Under the pieces are notes generated by a model. That model made no database searches. It had not been told where the DNA came from and saw only the letters and a program-made list of their open reading frames with translations. Positions 43,663-51,829 of a DNA stretch of 64,000 bases are shown here, piece after piece (the first letter of the stretch is position 1; each line of letters opens with the position of its first letter). Source of the DNA: Streptomyces endocoffeicus (lineage in GTDB: Bacteria > Actinomycetota > Actinomycetes > Streptomycetales > Streptomycetaceae); assembly GCF_016741935.1 (NCBI RefSeq), contig NZ_JAERRG010000021.1:124001-188000 (forward strand), in the 5' to 3' direction. The position numbers were made by a program, and so were the translations under genes.

Positions 43663-45660
43663 TCAGTAACTGGTGGTCTGCGCCTTCCCGTCGGTTCGGT
43701 GCATGGGCAACATGAACGTTGTGGGCTCGGCCTCAGGCCAGGAGACGACTATCCGGTCTCCTTGGCCGGCGATATCTTCCACCGCCACCGCGGGAGCAGG
43801 GCCGTGGTCGGCCTGGCGGGACAGTCCGACCACAGCGACGACGATGTCACCGGCAGATACCGTCCGTGTCGCGAGCCACGGCACGCCGGTGTACTCACCG
43901 AGGGGGCTGGTTCCCTGATCGACGGCGACGCCGGCTTCGTCCAGTCCACGTACTCCTTGGATGAAGGAACGCAGATCGTCGCGGGCTGTTTCGGCGAACA
44001 CGGGCTTCTCGTACGTGTCCGAGTCCGACCGGAGCGGGCTGGAGGAGGCGATGGGCCAACCCCCGATGCGAAGTCGCACGGCGGATGTCGGGTTGTCGAC
44101 TCGCGCCAGTCGCACCTCCACACCGTCACGAACAACGGAAGCGACGGTGAGGACCGGGCCAGGGGTGACAGTACCGGCGGGGCCCGTTCCGGGGTTCGGG
44201 CCGGTCTCGTCGGCTGCGTCTATCCAGTGCACAGGCCCCTGCGAGGCGGCGACGAGCACACCGTCCGCCAGTTCCTGTGCGAGCAACGTACGGAACCCGC
44301 TTCGATGACTGGCCCTGCCGGTGGCGTCGAGCAGTACCACTGTGTTGTCGACCGGATTGGTGACGGACGGGCCTGTGAGTGAGGGCGAGGTCGCCGTGGA
44401 GTAGCCGAGCCGGGTGTAGAGCGGGGAGTCGGCGGTGGCTTCTCCGGGGCGTGAAATGTCCGTGCCATGGTTGAGCACGGTGACGAAGCCGTCCGACTGG
44501 CGGGCGGACACCAACCAGCCGGGTGCCTCGACCACACGGGCGATGTCGCCCGACTCGATGGGCAGTGGTTGCTCGACATCGGTCCACACCGCGTGGTCGG
44601 ACGGAAGGAGCAGGCCGAGCATGCCTTTCGCCGCCCAGTACGGAGAGCCCGGCCCCGAATAGGACTGGCGTATCCGGGGCCAGGGACCGTGCCATCCGAG
44701 GCTGAGCAGGCCGTCCGGTTCGAGTGCCCCGTGCTTCGCGAAATGCGAGACGATTCCGCTGGCCGCGCGCCGGAGCAGTCCGGGCGGTTGCCGGCCCGAG
44801 CCGGTGATCGCGGACACCCACAGTGGGGCGGCCGCGGCGAAGCGATAGGTGAGGCTGCGACCTTGAAACAGGGGTGCGCCATTGGCGCCGATGAGGCGCA
44901 GTACGTCATCGGTGTAACGACTCAGATCCGCAGCCCACTGGTCACGGAGAGGTGGCGGGCACAGCGTTCCGGTGACGTCGAACAGGCGCGTCCACAACAT
45001 CGGGTACAGGTGCAGTGCCCAGCCGTTGTAGTGGTCGAACAGCCGGCCGTGCCCGTCGGCCAGCCAGCCGTTCGCCGCCCGTAGCGATGCGTGAAGCGCG
45101 AGGCTCTCCTCGATCTCCGTGGCGGACCAAGGGCCCCCGACCTCGCGGAGGAATGATTCCACGATGATGCGGAACCATGTCCAGTTGTTCTGCGGATACC
45201 ACTGTCCGAGCACGGCGGACAGCCAGTCGACGGTCTGCTCGCGAACGCGTGCGTCCAGGTGGTCCCACAACCAGGGTCGAGTCGCCTGAAGACTCAGTGC
45301 GATGGAAGCGGCTTCCACCTTCGCCTGGTGCAACCCGTCGTCGGGACGTGGCCAGGCTTCCGGCGACGCCGGATTCGTGCCCGCGGCCAGGCCCTTGGCG
45401 TATCTCTCAAGGTAGTTCCGCGGATCGTCACCGCCGCGGCCGGCCACGAGGAAGCCTGCGATCAGAAACGTGCGGGCGAACCCCTCCAAGCCGTCGGAGA
45501 TCGGCCCGCTGCCGCCGACCGGACCGGGAAGGTCTATCCGGGCGCCGCCGGGGGAGCGGTAGGGCTCGACGGCGGTCAGCATCCGGTCCGCGAGCCGCTC
45601 CCAGTGTTCCCGTGTCCATCCGGTGTGCGGGGAGCGGGTGAAGTCGAGTGGGCTCGTCAT
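43663..45660 (-). CDS. DUF2264-family protein, probable glycoside hydrolase
   Basis: A 665-residue protein without a signal peptide. The N-terminal (alpha/alpha)-barrel-like half carries the DUF2264 signatures PISDGLEGFARTFLIAGF near residue 52, WYPQNNWTWFRIIVESFLRE near 155 and DGHGRLFDHYNGWALHLYPM near 205. A beta-rich C-terminal half follows. I recall related proteins being grouped with uronic-acid-active glycosidases, but cannot verify it here. It starts in an ATGA overlap with the 2-hydroxyacid dehydrogenase gene, so both probably serve one intracellular sugar pathway. Confidence 0.8.
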   Translation of the reverse strand: MTSPLDFTRSPHTGWTREHWERLADRMLTAVEPYRSPGGARIDLPGPVGGSGPISDGLEGFARTFLIAGFLVAGRGGDDPRNYLERYAKGLAAGTNPASPEAWPRPDDGLHQAKVEAASIALSLQATRPWLWDHLDARVREQTVDWLSAVLGQWYPQNNWTWFRIIVESFLREVGGPWSATEIEESLALHASLRAANGWLADGHGRLFDHYNGWALHLYPMLWTRLFDVTGTLCPPPLRDQWAADLSRYTDDVLRLIGANGAPLFQGRSLTYRFAAAAPLWVSAITGSGRQPPGLLRRAASGIVSHFAKHGALEPDGLLSLGWHGPWPRIRQSYSGPGSPYWAAKGMLGLLLPSDHAVWTDVEQPLPIESGDIARVVEAPGWLVSARQSDGFVTVLNHGTDISRPGEATADSPLYTRLGYSTATSPSLTGPSVTNPVDNTVVLLDATGRASHRSGFRTLLAQELADGVLVAASQGPVHWIDAADETGPNPGTGPAGTVTPGPVLTVASVVRDGVEVRLARVDNPTSAVRLRIGGWPIASSSPLRSDSDTYEKPVFAETARDDLRSFIQGVRGLDEAGVAVDQGTSPLGEYTGVPWLATRTVSAGDIVVAVVGLSRQADHGPAPAVAVEDIAGQGDRIVVSWPEAEPTTFMLPMHRTDGKAQTTSY

Positions 45661-46712
45661 GCTTGTACCGCCAGGCTCTCTCGGGTGACGGGGTGCAACG
45701 GGGGAAGTCCCGCCGCGTACCGCTCGAGTTCGGTGAGTGCCGCATGCGCCATGGTGTGTGTCTCTGTCCCCTGGGATCCTGCTATGTGCGGGGTCAGCAA
45801 GACGTTGGGAAGGTCGTAGAGGGGAGAGCCTGCGGGAAGCGGCTCGGGATCGGTGACATCGAGGATGGCGTCCAGCCGTCCCGACGCACAGGCGTGTTCG
45901 AGTGCCGTGGTGTCCACCAGTGCCCCGCGGGCCGTGTTGACCAAAGTGGCACCCGGCCGAAGCCTCGCCAGTTCTGCCGCGCCGATCATGTGCCGGGTCT
46001 CGGGCAGCAACGGCGCGTGCAGTGACAGGACATCGGCGCGCGGCAACGCCTCAGCCATGTCGAGCAGTTCGGCACCTGCCGCGTGCACCTCCGCGGGGTC
46101 CGCGAACGGATCCACCACGAGAGTCGGTCCCTCGTGCAGCGTCCGCAGGAGGGCTGCCACGCGGCGTCCGATCCTCGAGAAGCCCACGATCACGACGGTG
46201 CGGTCGCGCCCGCTCAACTCGCCCCGGCGATCCCGGTAGGTCACGTCCTCCCGGTACTTGCGAGCGTCCTGGGCCAGGAAGGGAACCTTCTTGAAGGACC
46301 ACAACACGGCGGCCAACGTGTACCGGGCAACGGGCTCCGCGTTGGCGTCCGCGGCGGTGGTGACCACGATTCCGCGGTCGAGGACCCGTTCGTCGATATG
46401 CCCCCGCACGCTGCCGGCGGCGTGGAAGACGGCACGCAGTCGCGGCGCGGCACTGAGCACGTCGGCGTCGAGCGGCGGGCATCCCCACGAGGTGATCAGC
46501 ACCTCCACTTTCGCCAGCCGGGAGCGAACGCCCTGGGAAGTCAACTCATCGGTCACCAGCGGCTCGGCGACCGTTGCGGCAGCACGGAGACGTACGAGCT
46601 CGGGTTCACCGAACTGAAGGCGCAGGGAGTCACGCCCCATGGCCAACAGCGTTTCCGGGCGGCATCCACGCGGCTCATCGGCGACAGGGCCGTGCGCTGG
46701 CGGCTTGTGCAT
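45657..46712 (-). CDS. D-isomer-specific 2-hydroxyacid dehydrogenase family protein
   Basis: The enzyme has 351 residues. The NAD-binding motif VIVGFSRIGRRVAALLR is near residue 175, VNTARGALVDTTALEHA (with the catalytic Arg region) near 260, and DPEPLPAGSPLYDLPNVLLTP near 292, where the acidic partner and His (PHIAGSQG) lie. It should reduce a 2-keto acid or oxidise a 2-hydroxy acid with NAD(P). ATG 46712 is preferred over 46784 because AAGGGGG precedes it. It is divergent from the AraC regulator and coupled to the DUF2264 gene. Confidence 0.88.
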   Translation of the reverse strand: MHKPPAHGPVADEPRGCRPETLLAMGRDSLRLQFGEPELVRLRAAATVAEPLVTDELTSQGVRSRLAKVEVLITSWGCPPLDADVLSAAPRLRAVFHAAGSVRGHIDERVLDRGIVVTTAADANAEPVARYTLAAVLWSFKKVPFLAQDARKYREDVTYRDRRGELSGRDRTVVIVGFSRIGRRVAALLRTLHEGPTLVVDPFADPAEVHAAGAELLDMAEALPRADVLSLHAPLLPETRHMIGAAELARLRPGATLVNTARGALVDTTALEHACASGRLDAILDVTDPEPLPAGSPLYDLPNVLLTPHIAGSQGTETHTMAHAALTELERYAAGLPPLHPVTRESLAVQA

Positions 46713-46862
46713 TACAGCCCCCTTACCAACGGCGTGGCTGTCACGGGAACCGGGTGTCGAACTTGGTACATGAACCTGGGCCATTGCTCTGTCACGAACG
46801 TGATGTTATTGAAGGGGGTGTGGATATCAGGCAGGGCTGGATTGTGCGGAAGTAGGACGAAG

Positions 46863-47780
46863 TTGCCTCGTGGGTCGCGATACAGATATGAGCGCGCAAC
46901 CGTGTTCCGCTCGGACGGGCTGCCTGTCTGGGCCGATCGTCATGAGATCACCGCTGACGTGGCCGCCCATGACCACGACTTCCTGGAGATCGCCCTCGTC
47001 ACCCAGGGACGCGCCCTCCACGTCTCCGTCGATGGTGACCACCCCATTCGCCCAGGCAGCGCCGTAGTGATTCCGCCGAATCAGTGGCATGCCTATCGGG
47101 AGTGCGAGGATCTGGTGGTCTTCGACTGTTTCGTGGCGCCGGAGCTGGTGCACACCACGCTGCCCTTTCTCGATGCCGAGTTGCCTTTGATGGCCGGTTT
47201 GCACGCTTCGACCTTGCCGCTTCCCCAGCGGGTGCAGCTTGGTCCGGGCGACCTGAGCGCGGCGATCGCAGAGCTGTACAGCATGAGTGACATCACTTCA
47301 GGGCCGCGCTCCCGTGTCCAGATCATCGGGCACCTCTTGATCTACCTCGATCTTCTGAGTCACGCGTGGGTCGCCGAGGACTCGGTGGCGCGTCGTCGGC
47401 GAGCCAAGCTCCACCCTGCGGTGTCATGCGCCGTCAAGGTGATGGAGGACGACCCCGGTCGCCTGTGGACCCTTGCGGAACTGGGCGCTCTGACCTCGGT
47501 GGAGCGTACATACCTCGTCCGGTTGTTTCAGCGCGATCTCGGAGTCTCGCCGATCGCCTACCTCAACCAACTGCGGGAGCAAGCCGCGGCCCGGCTTCTG
47601 GTGCAAACGGATCAGGCGGTCGCAAGGATCGGAGCGCAGCTCGGGTGGGGAGACGCCGGCTACTTCGCGCGGCGATTCAAAGCCGCCTACGGGCTGACGC
47701 CCTCTGCCTACCGCAGGCGCGCCCTCAACGGCCAGGGCCGGGACCACTACCCGACTGACTCGGAACCCACAGAGCAGTAA
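46863..47780 (+). CDS. AraC-family transcriptional regulator with N-terminal cupin
   Basis: A protein of about 305 residues. The N-terminal cupin (HDHDFLEIALVTQGRALHVS, then GSAVVIPPNQWHAY) senses a sugar. The C-terminal pair of HTHs (LWTLAELGALTSVERTYLVR, then GWGDAGYFARRFKAAYGLTP) binds DNA. The start is uncertain: TTG 46863, behind AGGA, gives the usual length, but ATG 46770 in the same frame is possible. It lies between the dehydrogenase/DUF2264 operon and the ABC importer and probably activates one or both. Confidence 0.85.
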   Translation: MPRGSRYRYERATVFRSDGLPVWADRHEITADVAAHDHDFLEIALVTQGRALHVSVDGDHPIRPGSAVVIPPNQWHAYRECEDLVVFDCFVAPELVHTTLPFLDAELPLMAGLHASTLPLPQRVQLGPGDLSAAIAELYSMSDITSGPRSRVQIIGHLLIYLDLLSHAWVAEDSVARRRRAKLHPAVSCAVKVMEDDPGRLWTLAELGALTSVERTYLVRLFQRDLGVSPIAYLNQLREQAAARLLVQTDQAVARIGAQLGWGDAGYFARRFKAAYGLTPSAYRRRALNGQGRDHYPTDSEPTEQ

Positions 47781-47902
47781 CCAAGGCCCGCACCACGGCG
47801 TGGGAGGCCCGTGGCGGCCTCACAGTTGTCGCGGCAGGCCCCCTCGGCTGTCGGTTCCAGGACAACTCTGTCCGACTCTCGCCCAATTCAGGCCATGGTG
47901 AC

Positions 47903-47916
47903 GGCCAAGTTTGGCC
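47903..47916. promoter_or_regulatory. Inverted repeat in front of the ABC permease gene
   Basis: GGCCAA-gt-TTGGCC forms a six-base dyad in the 216-base gap between the AraC gene and the importer operon, about 80 bases before the permease ATG. It could be an operator for a sugar regulator. No promoter consensus is obvious beside it. Confidence 0.35.
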
Positions 47917-47996
47917 AATAGTGTCGCGACCGTGACAGAGCAGCGTTACTCCCATGTGAACTCCGCCGGAAGATCTCGTCACTCGGGATTCTCGGC

Positions 47997-49019
47997 ATGA
48001 GCGGGCCGGAGGCGGGGCTCGCCGAGATCGGCTCAACGGACCGCAAGGCCGGCTGTGACGAGTCTCCAGGCGTGGCCCGTCCGGACGAACCTTCCCCTCG
48101 GCGCAGAAGACAGCGTTTCGTGAGGCTCGGGCGACTCCGGCGTGACCGGCTGTTCGTCCTTCTCATGCTCCCGGGGCTGGTCTACTTTCTGGTATTCCAC
48201 TATGCGGTTCTCTTCGGCAACGTCATCGCCTTCAAGGACTACATTCCTTTCGATGGGTTCTGGGCGAGCGCATGGGTTGGTGTCCAGAATTTCACCGATC
48301 TTCTCGGTGACCCGGGTTTTTGGCATGCGGCCCTCAATACGGTCGAGATCGCCGGGTTGCAGTTGATCTTCTATTTCCCTGCCCCGTTGGCCCTGGCTCT
48401 GCTGTTGCACAGCCTCACGTCGCACACCCTTCGGCGGTTCGTGCAGTCGGTGGTGTATTTGCCGCACTTCATGTCCTGGGTGATCGTGGTCGCCATGGCT
48501 CAGCAGATGCTGGGCAGTGCCGGTCTTTTCAATTCCGCACTGTCGGGAGCCGGCCTGCACACGGTCGACATCATCGGAAACCCGGAACTGTTCAAACCGC
48601 TGACCGTGCTGCAGGTCATCTGGAAGGACTGCGGCTGGGGGACGATCATCTTCCTCGCCGCACTCACCCAGGTCGACGATCAGCTCTACGAGGCCTCGGC
48701 CATCGACGGGGCAGGCCCGTGGCGGAGGTTCTGGCACATCACCCTGCCCTCCATCCGGCCCATCATCATCCTGCTGCTCATCATGCGAATCGGGGAGATC
48801 CTCTCCGTCGGCTTTGAACAGATCCTGTTGCAGCGAACAACTGTGGGTCCCGAAGCAGCGGAAATCATCGACACCTTTGTGTATTACAAGGGAATCGTCG
48901 GCGGAAACTTCGGCTTCGGTGCTGCCGCCGGCCTCTTCAAGGGTGTGGTGGGGGCGATCCTCGTCTACGCCGCAAACAAGATCTCGCACCGCCTCGGGGA
49001 ACAGGGAGTCTACAAGTGA
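47997..49019 (+). CDS. ABC importer permease, LplB type
   Basis: A 340-residue membrane protein: a basic cytoplasmic N-terminus of about 50 residues, then six helices. The LplB/YtcP group is recognised by GNVIAFKDYIPFDG near residue 74, VYLPHFMSWVIVVAMAQQML near 150 and the EAA loop YEASAIDGAGPWRRFWHITLP near 230. Such importers commonly take up plant-cell-wall oligosaccharides, including pectin fragments. It ends in a GTGA overlap with the second permease. Confidence 0.9.
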   Translation: MSGPEAGLAEIGSTDRKAGCDESPGVARPDEPSPRRRRQRFVRLGRLRRDRLFVLLMLPGLVYFLVFHYAVLFGNVIAFKDYIPFDGFWASAWVGVQNFTDLLGDPGFWHAALNTVEIAGLQLIFYFPAPLALALLLHSLTSHTLRRFVQSVVYLPHFMSWVIVVAMAQQMLGSAGLFNSALSGAGLHTVDIIGNPELFKPLTVLQVIWKDCGWGTIIFLAALTQVDDQLYEASAIDGAGPWRRFWHITLPSIRPIIILLLIMRIGEILSVGFEQILLQRTTVGPEAAEIIDTFVYYKGIVGGNFGFGAAAGLFKGVVGAILVYAANKISHRLGEQGVYK

Positions 49020-49945
49020 GTGCTGTCAGTGGGACTCGCCCCAGAATTCGTCGGCCGGCCAGTCAAGTGCGCCCGGTCTGGATGGAGAAGCCTCGAAAGG
49101 TCACGCTGGCCGCAAAAGGCGCCGCTCTCGCGGTGATCATCCTTTTGGTCCTCATGCCGTTCCTGGTCGTCATCGCCACCTCGCTGTCGTCCACGGAGTC
49201 CGTCGTGGCGAACGGCGGTTGGGTGGTGTGGCCCAGCGACCCGTCTCTGCAGGCCTACCGGCAGATTTTCAGCGGTGGCATCGTCACCCATGCGCTGTGG
49301 GTGAGTATCGGGGTCACGGTCGTCGGGACGGCGGCGAGCATGGTGTGCACGGTCATGCTGGCCTACGCGCTCGCCCGCCCCAAGGTCTTCGGCGGCAAAC
49401 CCATGCTGCTGCTCGTGCTCTTCACCTTCCTCTTCCCGCCCGGGATGATCCCGACCTATCTGATGGTCAAGAACCTTGGGCTGCTGAACAACTACGCCGC
49501 GCTCATCGTCCCGGTGCTGATCAGTGTCTTCAACCTGGTGGTCCTGCGGGGGTTCTTCCAATCCGTTCCGGAGGAACTGTACGAGGCGGCCCGGCTGGAT
49601 GGTGCGGGAAACTTCAGGATCCTCGTGGCCGTGGTACTGCCGCTTTCCAAGGCCGCGCTCGCGATGGTCTCCCTCTTCTACGCCGTGACCTACTGGAACT
49701 CATGGTTTCAGGCGTCGATCTACATGGATGACGACCACTGGCCGCTCCAGCAGGTGCTCCGCACCTACGTCCTGAGCGGCGGTCAGATCGCCAGTTCAAC
49801 CGGGGCGGGCGACGCGGCCATGGCCGCCCCGCAAACCATTCAGATGGCCGTCCTGGTCGTGGCGACGGTGCCGATCCTGCTGGTGTACCCGTTCCTGCAG
49901 AAGTACTTCGCCAAGGGCGTGCTCTCGGGCGCCATCAAAAGCTGA
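49016..49945 (+). CDS. ABC importer permease, YtcP/LplC type
   Basis: A 309-residue six-helix permease. NGGWVVWPSDPSLQAYRQIF near residue 63 and the loop YEAARLDGAGNFRILVAVVLP near residue 190 are typical of LplC/YtcP proteins. It starts at GTG 49016 within the stop of the LplB-like gene. With the preceding permease and the lipoprotein at 50053 it makes an importer; no ATPase gene is next to it, so a shared MsiK-like ATPase encoded elsewhere must be used. Confidence 0.9.
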   Translation: MSAVSGTRPRIRRPASQVRPVWMEKPRKVTLAAKGAALAVIILLVLMPFLVVIATSLSSTESVVANGGWVVWPSDPSLQAYRQIFSGGIVTHALWVSIGVTVVGTAASMVCTVMLAYALARPKVFGGKPMLLLVLFTFLFPPGMIPTYLMVKNLGLLNNYAALIVPVLISVFNLVVLRGFFQSVPEELYEAARLDGAGNFRILVAVVLPLSKAALAMVSLFYAVTYWNSWFQASIYMDDDHWPLQQVLRTYVLSGGQIASSTGAGDAAMAAPQTIQMAVLVVATVPILLVYPFLQKYFAKGVLSGAIKS

Positions 49946-50052
49946 ATTCAAGCCGGACCCACTTCTGAGGCCCGCACATGCGGCGGCCCGTCACTCTGCC
50001 CGCAACATGGGCCACAGGCGTCAAGCACTCCTCTCGAAGGGAATGTACGACC

Positions 50053-51714
50053 ATGCACACCCCCTCCCGCCGTTCCGTGTTGCGCTCCATCGGCATCGCC
50101 TCCGCCGCCATCGCCGCACCTCCCTTGCTGAGCTCCTGCAGTACCTCCAGCTCTTCGGGCGATGCCGCCAACGCGGGGACGGAACTGGCGCCGTGGCCGA
50201 CGTACGTGCCCAAGGCCACCGTCACCCCGGACCTCAAGGGCGACGTCGGCACCGGCATCCAGGACACCTACCTGAACTACCCCTCGGAGCTCACCAAGGG
50301 AACCTCTGAGACTCCCGGCGACGGCTCCACACTCAAGGTCATGACCATCACCTATGGCACCGCGCCCACCCCCCGTGGGCAGAACAAGTATTGGCAGGGC
50401 ATGGAGAAGGCCCTCGGCGTGAAGATCGACTTCACCTCGGTGCCGGCCGCGGACTTTACGGCAAAGATGGCCACCTTGATGGCCAGCGACGATCTCCCGG
50501 ACATCCTGAACCTGGCCGGCGGAGCCACGTTCCCGCACGAGGGTCCTTTTGTCCTCAAGACAATGGCCAACATCTCAGAATTCGTCTCCGGCGACGCCGT
50601 CAAGGCCTACCCCAACCTCGCGAACCTTCCGACCGGTTCCTGGAAGGCGGCAGGGCGTTTCCACGGCGGCATCTACGGTGTCCCCGTTCAGCGAGCCAGG
50701 CCTGCGTTGGTGTTGTGGATCAACAGCACCAACTTCGAGAAGCACGGCTTCCGCCCCGACAACAGCGGGTACAGCCGCGAGGACTTCACGCGCCTGCTCC
50801 AGGAACTCACCCACGGCAGGAAATACGGGATCGGCGCGGCGAAGGACAACGCCCTGAACTGGTTCGGCGCCCACGCACAGTTCCATGGGGTGCCCAACAC
50901 CTGGTCGGTATCGGACGGGAAGTTCAGTACCTATTACGAGAGCCCTCGCTTCAAGGAGATGCTGGCGTACCTGCACACCCTGTGGAAGCAGAGGCAGTAC
51001 TACCCCGACTCCGCCTCGACTGCGACAGTCGACCTCAAGACGCAGTTCTACAACGGAACTGTGCAGTCCTACACGGACAGCTTCGGCGCCCTCCCGACAA
51101 CGCTCAGTCAGGTGCGGGGTTTCAAGGCAACACCGATGATCTCCTACTCCGCGGACGGGGTTGACGCCACTCCGTGGGCAGGACCGGGGTATGCCGGGTA
51201 CACCGTCATCAACAAGAAGCTGTCGAAGGCGAAGATCAAGATGGTTCTGAAGGTGCTGGATTTTCTGGCCTCACCTTTCGGGACCGAGGAGTACCAACTC
51301 CTTATGTATGGCGTGGAGGGCGTGCACTTCACCTACAACAAGAACGGCGACCCGATGCCGACGGCCCTTGGCAGGACCGAGAACGTCGTCAATCTGCCGT
51401 TCTATTCCATGTGCAGTGCACCCCAGGTGCTGTATGTACCCAATGCGGAGGAAGAGATCAAGGCTGCCTACGAGTGGCAGCGTCAGACCTGCCCCAAGTT
51501 GATCAACAATCCGGCGACCGGTCTCCGCTCCAATACTCTGAGCACCGCGGGCGCCACGCTGAGCCAGTCCATGGACGACGCGATCATCGGCATCATCACC
51601 GGGCGCCGATCCGTCAATTCGTGGGACACCGCGGTGAGCGAGTGGAAGTCCGGGGGCGGCGACAAGATCGCTTCGGAATACGAGTCCGAGTATGCGGCGG
51701 GTACGACCAAGTAG
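50053..51714 (+). CDS. Extracellular oligosaccharide-binding lipoprotein, LplA type
   Basis: A 553-residue precursor. PSRRSVLRSIGIASAAIAAP is a Tat-type signal and LLSSC the lipobox (Cys near 29). The mature protein has the long LplA-type layout: MTITYGTAPTPRGQNKYWQG near residue 97 opens the first lobe, and YDYP-free aromatic segments such as WTRP are absent. ATG 50053 is preceded by GAAGG at 50037. It presumably captures glycan fragments released outside and passes them to the permeases upstream. Confidence 0.88.
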   Translation: MHTPSRRSVLRSIGIASAAIAAPPLLSSCSTSSSSGDAANAGTELAPWPTYVPKATVTPDLKGDVGTGIQDTYLNYPSELTKGTSETPGDGSTLKVMTITYGTAPTPRGQNKYWQGMEKALGVKIDFTSVPAADFTAKMATLMASDDLPDILNLAGGATFPHEGPFVLKTMANISEFVSGDAVKAYPNLANLPTGSWKAAGRFHGGIYGVPVQRARPALVLWINSTNFEKHGFRPDNSGYSREDFTRLLQELTHGRKYGIGAAKDNALNWFGAHAQFHGVPNTWSVSDGKFSTYYESPRFKEMLAYLHTLWKQRQYYPDSASTATVDLKTQFYNGTVQSYTDSFGALPTTLSQVRGFKATPMISYSADGVDATPWAGPGYAGYTVINKKLSKAKIKMVLKVLDFLASPFGTEEYQLLMYGVEGVHFTYNKNGDPMPTALGRTENVVNLPFYSMCSAPQVLYVPNAEEEIKAAYEWQRQTCPKLINNPATGLRSNTLSTAGATLSQSMDDAIIGIITGRRSVNSWDTAVSEWKSGGGDKIASEYESEYAAGTTK

Positions 51715-51721
51715 TCTGATG

Positions 51722-51760
51722 CGCACCGAAGCCGACTGAAACGTCGTCCGGTTCGGTGCG
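51722..51760 (+). terminator. Possible attenuating hairpin after the binding-protein gene
   Basis: CGCACCGAA at 51722-51730 and TTCGGTGCG at 51752-51760 form a nine-base stem with a 21-base loop, starting seven bases past the stop of the binding-protein gene. There is no T-run. It could reduce read-through into the rhamnosidase gene or protect the 3' end of the importer mRNA. Confidence 0.5.
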
Positions 51761-51829
51761 GCTGGATGTGTGAACGTTTGAACACGAGTGGCCCGCGCCG
51801 GGTCACCCCGGATGGTCCGAGGAGACCGC

